Below are positions 22,601 through 33,920 of a stretch of DNA of 64,000 nucleotides, one piece after another (position 1 is the stretch's first letter; each line of letters starts with the position of its first letter). The stretch spans positions 1,446,885 through 1,510,884 of the forward strand of contig KZ111148.1 of NCBI GenBank assembly GCA_002077045.2, in the 5' to 3' direction. This stretch comes from Rachicladosporium sp. CCFEE 5018 (lineage: Eukaryota > Ascomycota > Dothideomycetes > Cladosporiales > Cladosporiaceae). The notes beneath the pieces were generated by a model that did no database searches, was not told where the DNA came from, and worked only from the letters and a program-made list of their open reading frames with translations. The position numbers were made by a program, and so were the translations under genes.

Positions 22601-22952
22601 TCTGCAGTAGTGCCTCGCTGCCTGGGATGCAGTCGTATGCGATCGAAAGGTGGGGCGAAAACCTTATGCTCTCGATGAACGGCAACTTATGGCGTCTAGG
22701 ACCTGTTGGCACGTTGCTCAGGCCCCCATGATCAAGTTTCAGTGCTGCTTGAGCTACTTCACCTGCAGTGGTCAATATTCTGGTGCTACGTGGCAATGCT
22801 GGCGAGCTATGCGAGTGCGCGCGGATCGCCGGAAGCCCAGAAACACGCCTCGAGCTTGGGGACGAGTAAACAGGGCTCTGCGTGTCGTCCGCAGCACCAT
22901 CAAGGGCACTGATTTCCCGGTCCCGAGAGAAAGTGTGTCGTAATGGTGCCAT
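19686..22952 (-). CDS. PHD-finger nuclear protein
   Basis: Single-exon frame of 1088 residues. A structured N-terminal region (about 90-190; LPFIESIRFSPHLSIAYDCI) is followed by a Ser-rich linker and a PHD zinc finger at about 265-320 (CFVCKQDAAY, CSTCTKQYHHSCH, WSCNSC), a C4HC3 module that usually reads histone H3 tails. The middle is long, basic and low in complexity, with several Lys/Arg clusters. Near 700-760 there is a second compact, Trp-rich segment (NIGYWRQYEWTVGSGG, CWWELLPGKVDEMWHW). Near 1000 there is a conserved-looking Cys/His stretch (FTEWPEYHPCHA, LTRKQLCGKPACY). This suggests a chromatin-associated scaffold; no enzyme domain is visible. It could be a fungal-specific subunit of a histone-modifying complex, which is inference. 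ATG 22952 is the first in frame. Confidence 0.82.
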   Translation of the reverse strand: MAPLRHTFSRDREISALDGAADDTQSPVYSSPSSRRVSGLPAIRAHSHSSPALPRSTRILTTAGEVAQAALKLDHGGLSNVPTGPRRHKLPFIESIRFSPHLSIAYDCIPGSEALLQRLQRFFSPAGARKVVRDAVGYYVIFAEDAEGKRLLDQCFRSYDGIIFSKQYRLRLTCHVNGLMGAARTKWLAARHARAEGLESHYTRMSDGSVQGPVAKSSPKALSPIGRPASPMSSTMKRPQEDTSSVVSSSRTQSSATKSRRERCFVCKQDAAYRPTGLVQCSTCTKQYHHSCHNGTNAPTLGPDHFRPWSCNSCVRKRDGLSTAGQLTRTVIQTLSPSAPASAPSATESRRPAEAMAPGAITTPLLRKSGHVPVSSSPGKEADKLVETNFAAAPVVAPTPKSGTGKLNPTRKTLQQTPDKTPTLARQCGEIVQAGSVETAHDTHPVPVEAAPKSPVRKKDTAMKTVDVPADPTHPPPAAANSRSKVLDSVSTKSARPAMAKRGGFKAVLGKRAAKISTAVPGLSTPLSRVGGAISLNASIAQGTLPSEANRLDDMPDLDKPEQRLDAVDVPTKAQRGKTLPLRSHVVSSADLLPASEDPRSAGVPQSKPALPTSSDDCTASASSPATQTPAWTEEDLARIKDQLGDSHKRPRRTARFPLVGMALASATGYRLQSVGVNKWVADNIPTYKLGEGDWENSLTALLSTGQSRGPNIGYWRQYEWTVGSGGIGTGCWWELLPGKVDEMWHWDTQRKQPIQPRRALSSGPTGISTRKEQPQHTVRSRKRKIGSQAASSLESSRADTPLAEKLSKLYGSLSTRDTPLTGYTSSEEEPIVKKRRKLTPSASTTTLSSKSTPVPAKTKIPMLVIKPERPPRANMIERKATTSEKPAVVPDSATVRQSTGPADMKPRPHLVFIQDGKKKPVLATTAEETGLATYIAQQGPQLDFSARSLFTEWPEYHPCHASSSTTPSTRLTRKQLCGKPACYSRLEPFHLPVQAASPVKRSTVSPEKRPRAIVDAQPDDPYPWEEDGTDDGGERREVASFEQLLGLSEDPVMKILYEGDLAFKEEVRMESGRLARGLGVYVTGYGA

Positions 22953-23739
22953 ATTCCGTATGCTCTGAATGGCAGCTATGTTGAACAGGGTGCACTAGCG
23001 TGTCTGTGTGCAAGTGCGAGGACGACTACAGAATTGTGCTCTGCACGGTGCCATACGCTTTGAACCGTGTTGGTCTGCGAACCATGTCAGCATGTGCAAT
23101 TCATCTAGCGTCATCCGTCGTCCTGATGATGTGTCGCTGTCAGGAAGTCCATGAATGCTCGTCATTCCCTGGCACGGGGTTGAATGTCTCCAGACCAAAA
23201 CCGCCGCGCAAATAAGCCCTTTTACCATATCGTTCATCACCTAGCAAGTCGCCAATGACAATCATTAGATCATCTTACATACCTCTCGACGCTTTCAATC
23301 TTCGCCAGCCGATCTCAAGGTCATGTTGAATGCGAAGAGATCTTGAGGTCATGGGCGGGCGTTGTGTACAAGTTCCAGAATATACGTAACGAGGGCGTGT
23401 CGTACCTGAGCACCGCTCATGAAGGCCTCAACTACTATAGCGTGTTGGTGCGGCTAGGCCTTGGTGTTGACGACAGAGCGACGTCCAGAGACTAACTTGG
23501 AGAAGCAGCGCTGGATCGACGTTTGTAGGGTGGAAGTTGCACGCGTTCGTTGCTAGCGCGTCTGCAGGGATCATGGCGGCCCGCACCTTATCGCTCGCAC
23601 TCTAATCCCGTGCAATGCTAGTAGCCAGATGTCATGGTTCCATATAGCATGCTGTGTGAAGACAGGTATCCTTCTGCGCGGGTTGCGTACCATCTCAAGA
23701 GTCGCAGCGTGGACACACAAGTCCGGCAGACGACTCGAC
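22953..23739. promoter_or_regulatory. Divergent promoter region PHD gene / SCY1
   Basis: 787 bases between divergent starts. No gene, RNA or repeat recognised; specific elements not identified. Confidence 0.45.
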
Positions 23740-26286
23740 ATGGATTTCCTTAAGTCTGCTGTGGCGTCAATTGCCAAAGGCCCCGCCTTCCCTTACACCT
23801 TTGGCGATCGCGTGGACGTCGATCAGTCGATATGGACCTTACATAACGGGACGAAGAGGGTGAGTGACGGGCGTGAGCAATCAGATTGGCACAAGATCAG
23901 GCGCTGAGACGTTGCCAGGAAGACAACTCGAAATGCAGCATATTCTCCTTCGACATCAACGCGAATCGATCCCGCCTACCGATAGCTAAGAACACTCTGC
24001 GGAAATTTCGGACACTTCGACATCCTGGCGTGGTGAAGGTGTTAGACACGCTTGAGGTGCGTTGATCGAGAGAATACTCAGGTCGCCATTGCGAAATTCG
24101 ACTGATTGGACGACAAGCCAGACAGATCAGCTTATCTACATTGCCACTGAACGCATTACACCGCTAGCTTGGGCTACAAAACGCAGAGCGCTGTCGGAGG
24201 AGAGCGCAAAGTGGGGGCTGCACAATGTCGCAGTACGTCTCCATTTGGTCTATCAGGCCTTGGGCGGCACTGATATTTACAGAAAACCTTGAAATTCATC
24301 AATGACGAAGCAGCTTCAGTACATGGTAACGTGCGAGTCTCATCAATCTTCACGACAGAGAGCGGCGAGTGGAAAGTCGCTGGACTTGAGATCTGCTCGT
24401 CGATGAAGGAAGACGATGCCGTGATCTTCACCCAGGGCAGTCTTGTGCCAGACATCGGCCGTTACACTCCCCCCGAAGTTGCCAAGGGTGAATGGAGCAG
24501 CATCTCACAGCATCCTATACATGCTATAGACTCATATGGCTACGGTACACTGGTGTCCGAAGTCTTCAGCGGAGGCTTCTCTGGCAGCGACCAGATTGGT
24601 AGTGTCAAGAATGTGCCGCAGGCTATGCAGGCGTCGTACAGACGACTGACACACGCTTTACCGAAGATGCGACTCAGCGTCGGGCACTTTCTGGACCAAG
24701 GTGTGAGGAAGGGTGGATTCTTCGACACGCCATTGATCGATCTGACGAACGGTATCGAGAATCTAGGTTTGAAGAACGACACAGAGCGAGAAGCATTCCT
24801 TGGGTATGGTGAACCGATGCATCAGATCGAGCACAGCTAATGTGATCGTAGCGAACTTGAAACCGTAGCAGACTCCGATGACTTTCCGGAAGACTTCTTC
24901 AAGGTCAAGGTCTTGCCCGAACTACTCAAGTCTGTGGAGTTCGGTGGTGGTGGTGCAAAGCCGCTCGCGCTCGTCATGCGTTTCGCCACTAAGTTGAGCG
25001 AAGATGAGTATGATGCGCAGATCACACCGGTCATCGTGCGGCTTTTCACCCTTCCGGATCGCGCATTGAGAGTTTGCCTGCTCGAGAACTTGCCACAAAT
25101 GATTGATCACCTCAGCCAGAAGACTGTGTCGGATAAGATCTTTCCTCAGATGGTGACTGGCTTTGGTGATTTGGCACCTATTGTACGAGAGCAGACTGTG
25201 AAGGCCGTACTGGTGGTGATCAACAAGCTATCAGACAGAGTGATCAACGGTGAGCTGCTAAGGCATCTGGCGAAGACTGCCAATGATGAACAGCCTGGCA
25301 TACGGACAAATACCACCATCTGTCTCGGCAAGATCGCACGCGATTTGGGAGCTGGCTCGAGAGCGAAGGTCCTCACAGCCGCATTCTCACGAGCTCTGCG
25401 TGATCCATTCGTGCAGGCTCGCAATGCAGCTCTCATGGCTTTGGCCGCCACAGCAGATATGTTCTCAGAAGATGACTGCGCGACCAAGATGCTGCCTGCG
25501 ATCTGTCCAAGCCTGGTCGACAGAGAGAAGATCATCCGGGATCAAGCGAACAAGACAATGACCATCTACCTCGATCGTGTTCGGAAATACGGAAGCACGT
25601 TACCCGATAGTGTTCTACCACTCCCACAGTCGCAGTCAGCCGGTCCGACCAGGCTGAGCACTCCACAGCCCAGCAACCAGTGGATGGGATGGGCCATATC
25701 ATCCTTCACCAACAAAGTCGGCGCTGCAAGTGGCGAGATCCAACCAAACAGCAATGGCGCGAAGCCTACGCCAGCTGAGCGCGCATCATCTACACCACCA
25801 CAGAACGGCCTGGCCGTACGACCGAATTTACAAAGCGCCCCTTCTGCGAATGCAGTGCCTCGCGCAGGGTCCAACCTGCGCAACATGACCGCATCGCCTC
25901 CCGCGGTCGAAGACGAGGATTTTGGCGACACTTGGGGAGACATGGACGACAATGACACCTCTGCTGCCGATGCTTGGGGCTCTGAGCCCACCTCGCCGCG
26001 GCCAACAAGTAGTGCCTCGACGGCCAGGGCGACGAGCTCGTACGATGATGGAGGTGAGCCGGACTTCGAGGGATGGTTGAACGCTCAGGCCGCGGCAAAG
26101 TCACGGAGCAAACCGTTGCCGAAGGGACTTGCTAGTAAGAAGGCGCCTTTCAGTAATACCGCTGTGAAACCGGTGATTGCGTCGAGAAGTAGTGGGGCGA
26201 CTACAGCTGCAAAGAGTCTGCCAGCGAAGAAGGCAGAGGTGAACCAGTCGGCAGAAGAAGACGATTGGGGTGATGCTTGGGGTTGA
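23740..26286 (+). CDS. SCY1: SCY1-family pseudokinase with HEAT repeats
   Basis: Catalytically inactive kinase-like protein of the SCYL1/Scy1 family, acting in COPI/clathrin traffic and tRNA export. 774 residues; exons 23740..23859, 23919..24056, 24122..24232, 24283..24803, 24852..26286, all phases consistent. The N-terminus MDFLKSAVASIAKGPAFPYT and WTLHNGTKREDNSKCSIFSF match the family. In the kinase-like domain the catalytic HRD and DFG motifs are absent (HGNVRVSSIF, KVAGLEICSS). HEAT repeats follow from LPELLKSVEFGGGGAKPLAL. The C-terminal third is Ser/Pro-rich with acidic Trp motifs and ends EEDDWGDAWG, resembling the DDWG-type tails of this family that bind trafficking partners. Intron 1 and 2 donors are GTGAGT and GTGCGT. 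Confidence 0.93.
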
Positions 26287-26791
26287 GCCGAAACAATGTC
26301 CGGAGCGCACGAGACCAACGAAGACGTTATCTTCTCTCTACTATGAAGCACGCAACGGCGCCACCTTCATGTCTGGATTGGCGCATCCAGAGACTCCACC
26401 TCGCCTCACGTCAGGTCGTCAACGAAGTCAACGGAAATGCTCAGGTGTAGTTCAGGGTACAGATCTGGAGCGCTGACGTGTCTTCACGATTACAGTTTGT
26501 TGGGTGTATTGCAGCCGCTGATGAACTTTGTGATTGCGTGCTGTGGCCCCGCCTGTGCGAATGAAGATCACCTGTCGTTCGGACCGGCATCGAGCGCCTT
26601 CTGCGGATCCTTCAGTGTCATACACATGTATGCCCCTCTTGTTGCTGATCTGGGGCGCGTCAGCCCGGCCCGTGAATTGTACTGAGCTCTGCTCATGTCA
26701 ACGTTTATAAATCCACATAATCCATGTTATCGTTGCTCTAAGCCGGGCGATTTGTCTGTTGATAGGCAAGAGTCGCGGGTACGAGGCGAGC
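26287..26791. other. Convergent intergenic spacer
   Basis: 505 bases between the 3' ends of SCY1 and the Zn2Cys6 factor. No feature recognised. Confidence 0.5.
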
Positions 26792-29073
26792 TCACGGATT
26801 CAGGACAGTGGAAGCAGCATCCATGGATCGCCCAGGCCATGTGGTCGTCGTGTCCCAGTTCCAGTCTAGATTTGCGTCGGGCAGAACGCTGCTCGAGCCA
26901 CGCATCAGATTATCGAAGAAGGCTGTATCGAGGCCTTGGAAGGACCAGTCGTCCAAGCCAGCAGCGGCGTTGGGGAACATAGGCTCTGTTTGTCCGATTG
27001 TGTCTTGTGAAAGAGGATTTCCCAGTGTACCGCTCCCACTCTGGGCGGTGGACTTGTACATTAAGCGCCAAGTAGCTGAGGTCTGATCATGTACGTCGCT
27101 TGCTCGCTCCTCGTGGCCGGGTGTGTTGGGGTGGGAAGCTCGGATAGAGCCAATGCCTCCCAAGGTGATATCGTGATCCGATGCTTCAAGCTGTTCCGCG
27201 GTCGTCGGTGCCATGATCGCGAACCCTCTCCGTGAGATGGTAACATGACCTATGTAAGGAACGCGAAGCATGAGAATGCTTCCAGTGTCTGTCTCATCCG
27301 CGCTGTCCGGGAACTCGCGTTCTTTTGCGATCTCGTCCTCGACCACGAGAAGGTCCTGTAGTAACGCAGCACACTTGAGTGCAAGCGCTTCTTCGCGTTC
27401 ATCGCGTACGGACTGTATACACTCGATTGCGCGCTGTACTGAAGCTCGATCAGCCATGCGCTGGTGTCGTAGAAGGTTCGCATCTTCGTTCTGGTGGCTA
27501 GTAGCGTGTGCCAGCATCAGCGTCAAGCCGGCGATAGCAGCTAGCGTATCATGCATGCACCTTCCACCCGTCTGCAAACGACTCAGCATTTAAATGGATC
27601 ACTTGCTACGAGAAACGAATGGACTTACCGTACTCGGGTACACGGAATGCATTATTACGGCTTTGCCGAGTAGTTCACGGCTGGCACTTGCGCACGCCAT
27701 CTTGGAGTACGTCCTTTGTTGAGAATCACAAGGACTCATCATCAGAGAAGCATGAACTTGGATGACCATCTGTAGATCACGTCGTCAGCACTGCACAAGC
27801 CGGTGCGGGTGAAGTGTAACTTGCGCTATGGAAGCAGCAATGCGCAAACCCGCGTCGCAACTCGTTGATGGCCTGTGTTGAGGTCGGATCGTGCCCTATG
27901 AATTGAAGTGGCTGCCAATAAGACAATGGCATTGATTCAGCCAGCGCAACCAGATCGCGATCGATTGTCTTGGTCATTTGCATGTTGTCTGGCGTTGCAT
28001 CGAGTTGGTTGCGTGCCAAGACCTTGACAATGACCTCGCTCATCCCGGCCGTCATCAGATCGTGTGCTGCCGGTACGACTTGACCATAAAGCGATTGTCT
28101 CGGGTTCAATCCGTTTGTGCTTGTTGGTAACCCAAGCAGTAACGACAATACCCTTTCGACTCGGACAACATATTCATACATAGCATCTGCATCCAAAGGC
28201 TCGTTTCGATCCAAGGTCTTGAACCGAAGATTGCCTCGTCGATGCAAGCCCAGAAGCTGAGACACCGACACGGCACGACGTAGGGATATCCAAGCTCTTC
28301 GTAGATTCCCCACGTCGATATGGAACAAGGCCTCCAGGATTAAGGTATCAAGCCCTTCTAGGGATCCTACAAGATCATCATTAGAGTTGACCTCCTTGAA
28401 CACAGCCTCGGTCATTCGTCGCATCATCAGAAGGTGATGTTGCGACAAGGTTGGTATCACCCTCGAATGAGGGATACTCTGTAGTGAGGAAGCAAAACGT
28501 AGCATCTGTCTCGCAAGTAGAATCGGGTGGCGACTAGGTGATAGGAGCGCAGCCACGGCGGTTCGTGAATCGGGATCCTGTTCTGCGATCGGATTGCAGA
28601 ATCTGTAGTCCAGTGCCGGACGTGGCCTCACCTCGTTCACAAGTGCTCGTATCTCGTCCTCCGGGGGTATCGCACGAAGGAGAGCTTCCAGTGTGCTCTC
28701 GGGGATCATAAGGGGCAGAGGAGAAGCTCGAGACTCCGGGGTCAGCGGAATGCGCGTGCGAATCGCGCTTAGTGGTATGGGACGATCTATCTCGCCAGCA
28801 GTGCCAGCGCGAACATCACGCTCGCTCGTCATGACTGGCGCATCGGAGTCGACCTGGCTCACGCACGCTGATCCTCGCTTATTGCAGGTAATGCAAATTG
28901 AATCAGTCGGTGACTCGTATAGACATTTTCTGCTGAAGAGTCAGCACGACTAGTGCCAGGTTCTGCTGACATCGGCCTCCGCACATCTTACGAGAGCGAC
29001 ATTCCCAGCAACTATGCGTGCCCTTTCTCACCTTCCTCCGTTTCGAGCTCGGCTCGTCAGGGACTGGCGACAT
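26792..29073 (-). CDS. Zn2Cys6 fungal transcription factor
   Basis: Nuclear binuclear-zinc-cluster regulator of 704 residues. Exons on the minus strand: 29073..28985, 28929..27825, 27769..27629, 27571..26792. Joining exons 1 and 2 rebuilds the cluster CWECRSRKIKC, then CITCNKRGSAC, which satisfies the C-x2-C-x6-C rule; a basic stretch (SSKRRKVRKG) precedes it. The middle region (about 200-480) resembles the fungal-specific factor domain, with LEALFHIDVGNLRRAW and AVSVSQLLGLHR. Intron 1 starts GTGCGG and intron 2 starts GC (GCAAGT), a GC-AG intron; the following exon reads SMVIQVHASLMMSP. The C-terminus is acidic and Trp-rich (LDWNWDTTTTWPG), fitting an activation domain. It faces the MFS pump gene 1.5 kb away in divergent orientation, so it may regulate it; this is inference. 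Confidence 0.85.
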
Positions 29074-30610
29074 ATTCGCCCACCGGATGCCAAAGCCGCT
29101 CTCCCCCTGTGGTACCTGGCCGACCATGCTGTTCCGGATCTGTCGCAAGGAGCACAGGAATGGTGACGATTTTGCTGAGATGGAGCCAACGTGAGACCGG
29201 GGGTTATGTGCAGAGATGCGGCTCAGCGATCGCACATAAGAGCCTCAGACTACTATTGGACTTTAGGAGGTCCGAACGCTGTGAAGCTAGTCCGTCCGCA
29301 GTGCGTGGAGAGATCCGGGTCGGGAAGAGATCGTTTCTTGACCCCCCAGAGAATGTCACGGGTGAGTCGCGGCTGCAGCGGGGTGATGCTTTCGTGGTGA
29401 ATGACACTCGTACTGTATCGCAGTCCGTGTCTCTCCGAGCACTTGATTGTGGCCAAGTCGTGCAGGTTCGGCCTCAGGGAATGCGCGCGAAACGGAGCAG
29501 GGTGAACATGAGGCTCGGACGAGCGATTATGGAGTGATGCGGTCTCCGTGACTTAGCGTCGTGCAGCTGATTGAGTCAGCAATAATATCAACGACGTAAA
29601 ATATTGTACCGCCAAGACTGTGGCAGATTACTATGATCCAGCGTGTGTCGCTCGAGGCTGGACGTGATAGATAACGAAAGGCTGCAGATCAGGCCTGGGA
29701 GCTGGCCAGTATCCAAACAGCCATGTTCTGAGACGTTTGGCTTGATTCAATGGGCTTCTTGATACATTTAGCGCATACTTGATCGAGAACACTAGTACAG
29801 CATTTTCGAAATATTTTTCTTCCTGGTGACGATGCGCTAGCCTTCATGAGCGCTTCGGCCGAACCTTGACATCCCGGTCACGGTGGTCATGGCGGCTGTG
29901 TGGAATCATTGAATGGTCTGCAGGCGCCGCTTCGATCACGCTCGTGAAAATCTGATTGCGAACGCGAGAGGAATTGTCAGTTATGCTGGAATCGTAGAGT
30001 TGTGTCCTGATCTACCTCAGTCTGATGATACTGCAATCGCTGGAGTTAAGATCAAGCTCTCCTCGGCGCTTGTCGGGTTGGCTTGCCTGGACAATCAATT
30101 GCACCATGTTCAAGCAACATGACCAGCGGCCCAGACAGTAGACTAGTCCTCTAGACTTCGAAGAGATCTACCACCAGGATGCATCGCATTCAGTACCAAG
30201 GCCATGGGCACCATGGGCTAGACTCTAATAGGCCACCGGTGTTTTCTCCGTGCTCCACTCTCGGACGAAGGATCTCATACAACGGTCGGAATGTGTGCAA
30301 TAACGAACTCGCAAAGCCGGGTTTTCGGGCACTGGTCAATCTTCTATCCGAGTGGCTTACGAATATCTGCTCGTGCTGGCCGTTGCAGTCTCAAAGGAGA
30401 TAGAGATTGCCTCCGGTATGAGGTGATGACTCGCACATTTACTTCGTCCGCGTACAGTATAAGGAGGTTCGATAGGCAAAGTGTTGTGCAACTACTTTCC
30501 CTCGCTATCGCTGCACTCGAATCCCGGCGGCTGTCGTTCGACGTCACTTTGACCTGATTCTTGCTTGTCGCACACGATCACCAACAATTCCACCGCCGCG
30601 AACTTCTGCG
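29074..30610. promoter_or_regulatory. Divergent intergenic region Zn2Cys6 factor / MFS pump
   Basis: 1.5 kb. Frames inside are short or overlap the first exon of the factor gene antisense. It contains AT-richer patches (29575-29640, 29750-29830). No clear operator repeat for a Zn2Cys6 dimer was identified by eye. Confidence 0.45.
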
Positions 30611-32621
30611 ATGTCAGAACTAGACAAGTCCGAGAAGGACTCAAGCATACACGAGCCAGACACGACCCAGGATGGAGAGCCGACTGAATATGTGCACGGT
30701 CTCAAATTGGTGGTCTTGATCTTCTCCTTGATGTAAGATCCGATTACACGGCGATGCACAACGGCAACATGGACTGACTGCTGATTTTCAGGTGCGGCAT
30801 GTTTTTAATCGCCCTTGACAACGCAAGTCGCCCTTCTGTCCCTGGCCTAGTATCAATGACTGACCGCTTTCGAATAGACCATCATAGGCGTTGCAATCCC
30901 CAAGATCACCGATGACTTCAAGGATCTCAACAAGGTTGCATGGTACGGCTCGGTTTATTTCTTAACATTCGGAGCATTCCAGGTGCGCGTTTCTCCTGCT
31001 CGACTGTCCAAATGGGCTGCAGACTGACGCCGTCGACAGAGCACGTACGGAAAATTGTTCAAGTACTTCCCGCTGAAGCTCTGCTACCTCATCGCCATGC
31101 TTCTCTTCGAGCTAGGCAGCCTTGTCTGCGGCGTCGCTAAAGATCCAACAACACTTATCGTCGGCCGAGCCATCGCAGGCCTCGGTGCTTCTGGCATGGG
31201 AGTGGGGATTTTCACGATCGTTGGCTTTGCCGTGAAACCCGATCAACGGCCCAAGATCTTGGGCTTTGTGGGCGCAACGTACGGTATCGCAGCAGTCTGT
31301 GGACCTCTCCTAGGTGGCGCTCTCACGGACAAGGTCTCATGGCGATGGGTAAGTGATGGTCTCACGTGATTTGGCACACATACGCTAACACGCTCGCAGT
31401 GCTTTTACATCGTAGGCTGATATCGCCTGCAACTCTGGCGTGCAATAGACTAACAACCCTTGCAGAACCTTCCCATCGGAGGACTCGCCGCTGTGTTCAC
31501 GTTCTTCTTCTTCGTCGTTCCCGCGAGCGCGAAGCCTGCAGAGGCAAGTTGGAAAGAAAAGCTTCTGCAACTCGATCTTGTCGGCGCGATGCTCATGTGC
31601 GGCATCATCATCTCGTACATTCTCGCCCTCCAGTACGGCGGCCAAACGCACCCTTGGGGTAGCAGCGTTGTCATCGGCCTGCTCGTCGGATCTGTCGCGA
31701 TGTTCACCGTCTGGTGTGCCTGGGAGTGGTGGTTGGGAGAGAGAGCCATGGTCGTATGGCGCTTGGTAAGATAATCTGGCATCCGCACAGTCTTGCTCTA
31801 GTCCAGACACTGACGGGCTTCCGTGAACAGTTCAAGCAAAATTACATCTGGAACGGAGTAGCCTATATGGTAGTCACTTCGTACACCAACACGAACGCTT
31901 CTATAGACAGCTAACGAAATTTCAGCTACCCTTCGCCGGCGCCTACTTCGTGGCCCTGTACTACCTGCCCATCTACTTCCAGTCGGTTAAGAACGCCTCG
32001 CCCATTGGAGCCGGCGTACGCATGCTAGCAATGATTGTACCCCTTACGATCGCAGCGCCTCTCCAAGGCATCGGCCAGATGGCTATCGGCCGCACACCTC
32101 CCCTCCAACTAGGCGGAGCCGCGCTGGCGACCATTGGGACCGGACTTTTGTACACTCTGGACTTGGATACCTCAACCGGGAAGTGGATCGGCTTCCAAAT
32201 TCTCATTGGCTTTGGCATAGGTTTTGCCTTCCAGTGCGCCCTCTCTAACGCCCAGATCCACGCGAGGCCAGAAGACATCTCGCAAGCCACTGCCATCATC
32301 AACTTTGCTCTGACCATCGGAGGAGCCTTCACGATTTCCGCTGCCCAGAGCGCCTTCAACAACAAGCTCCTGCTCTCCGTCCGCCAATCTCTCCCAAACG
32401 TCGACGCCTTTCAGATCCTAGGCACTGGCGCAACCGAGATTCGCAGGACTTTCACTGTGGAGCAACTTCCAGCGATACTCGACGGTTATGTCATTGGATT
32501 GAAGACTGTGTTCGCGATCGCCACAGCTTGCTTCGGTGCTGCGGCTCTCATCAGTTTGTTGGGAAGCTGGAAGAAATTTCCCAAGGAAGCTGCAGAGAAG
32601 GTGACGGGCGGCGCGGCGTGA
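30611..32621 (+). CDS. MFS drug/toxin efflux transporter (DHA2, 14 helices), copy B, complete
   Basis: Proton-driven exporter in the plasma membrane, 537 residues. Exons: 30611..30732, 30792..30822, 30878..30982, 31040..31348, 31400..31411, 31466..31765, 31831..31869, 31926..32621; the total of 1614 nt is in frame. A short acidic N-terminus is followed by LDNTIIGVAIPKITDDF (motif D1 of 14-helix pumps), GRAIAGLGASGMGVG, and CGPLLGGALTDKVSWRW (motif C) plus CFYINLPIGG. Intron 2 has a GC donor (GCAAGT) and is required to give LDN-TII. Exon 5 is only 12 nt (TGCTTTTACATC, residues CFYI). The sequence resembles fungal toxin and multidrug efflux pumps, but no biosynthetic cluster is visible beside it. 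Its neighbour upstream is a divergent Zn2Cys6 factor. Confidence 0.93.
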
Positions 32622-33318
32622 GGTCACGCGAGGGGGAAATATATGCGGCGGCGATCCGCTGGCGTCAAGAGGTATGGAAAGTATGAGGTAGCGTGACTTA
32701 CTGTACTACTATTGGCATTATAGACTGTAGACGATAGAAGGGGTTCTCCTACCAATCTGGGGCTGTCCTGAGCGCGCCACCTAGCATTGGGATAGATGTA
32801 TTCGATCACGCCTCTGCACAAGCTTCATGTTGCCGTCAATGCCCTTGATTTTCCATCAATCTGAGTGTATGTTGAACGATGCAGAGTGGTCAACTCGCCG
32901 GACGAAGCACTTGCAGGACAGACGGATAGTACATCTCGCAGCACCCTCTACCACACCCTGGGTGGTAAACGCTCAGTATCTTAGCGAGAATGTGTGCAAC
33001 ACCACATGTTCGAAGGGGAACCTCAAGCGACACTGCGGTGCATGATTGTCTTGCATCGATCGGGAGCGATTCGGTACGACGACGTTGGTACATGTTGCTT
33101 CACGAGAAGACATTTGAGAAGACAATGACGAGCTGCTCTGCATTCGAACATTACCAATCCGCTCGCTCATCAATAATGACACCACCCTTCGATACGTCTC
33201 AAAAGTACCCTGCGTGCACACACAACCAAGGCACCAGGCTGCCCAAACTCACTGACTCCATCCTATCCCCCTGCCATCAAGCATACTCCCCCATCCAACA
33301 CCACACACTTCCCGCCCC
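32622..33318. other. Convergent intergenic spacer, copy B
   Basis: Counterpart of 965-1660, about 97% identical over its first 540 bases, then diverging just before the CFEM-like stop. No gene supported. Confidence 0.65.
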
Positions 33319-33920
33319 TCAAAGCAACGCCACCCACCCCAACAACAAATCCACCACCCCACCCCCAGACACCACCCCAGCGCCCGCCTTGCGCGCACCC
33401 GCCTCGCTACTCGAAGTCACACGCACACCATCAACCTTCGTCACAGGACTGAAATTGACCTTCGTCCCACCCCACCCCGTAGTAACGCTCACCTCCGTAA
33501 CCACACTCGCCGAAGTCTCTGTGACGGTCGCGACAGGCAACCCCACGGCCTTGGCGCAGTAAGTGTAGCTGGCGTCCTTGAGTGGCTCTTGGCCAGGGGC
33601 TATGCAGTGAGGGTAGTCAGCGGCTGGAAGGGAGCCTCTTGTGGGAGGGGTGGGTGGGACGTACCGGTGGGGCAGTTCAGGTAGCAGTCCGCGACTGCTG
33701 CGGCTCGGGTGCAGAGACAGGAGAAGTCGATTTTGTCGCAGGCGGCGAGGATTATGTTGGAGTTTATCAGGCAGGTTTGGATGATGCCGTCGATTTGGGG
33801 GCCGCAGCCGGAGGGGGTGATGGTGCCTGTGTGGCTGGGCTTCTGAGAGTTCGAGGTTGAGGTTTGCGCGGTGGCGAGGGAGAGGAATGTGAGGAGTACG
33901 GAGGCGGTGGAGACATGCAT
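33319..33920 (-). CDS. CFEM-like, GPI-anchored cell-surface protein, copy B
   Basis: 178 residues, exons 33920..33665 and 33599..33319 on the minus strand. Signal peptide MHVSTASVLLTFLSLATAQ, eight cysteines with IDFSCLC in place of copy A's TDFSCLC, Val/Thr/Ser-rich stalk, and hydrophobic tail VVDLLLGWVALL for GPI attachment. The Asp that often binds haem iron in CFEM proteins (aspartate a few residues before the CxC) is present in both copies as DFSCLC. Whether it acts in haem uptake or as a structural wall protein cannot be told. Confidence 0.8.

Noticed and set aside
28953..29537. 194-codon plus-strand frame
   Set aside because: It overlaps antisense the zinc-cluster exon and first intron of the Zn2Cys6 gene and has no recognisable content.
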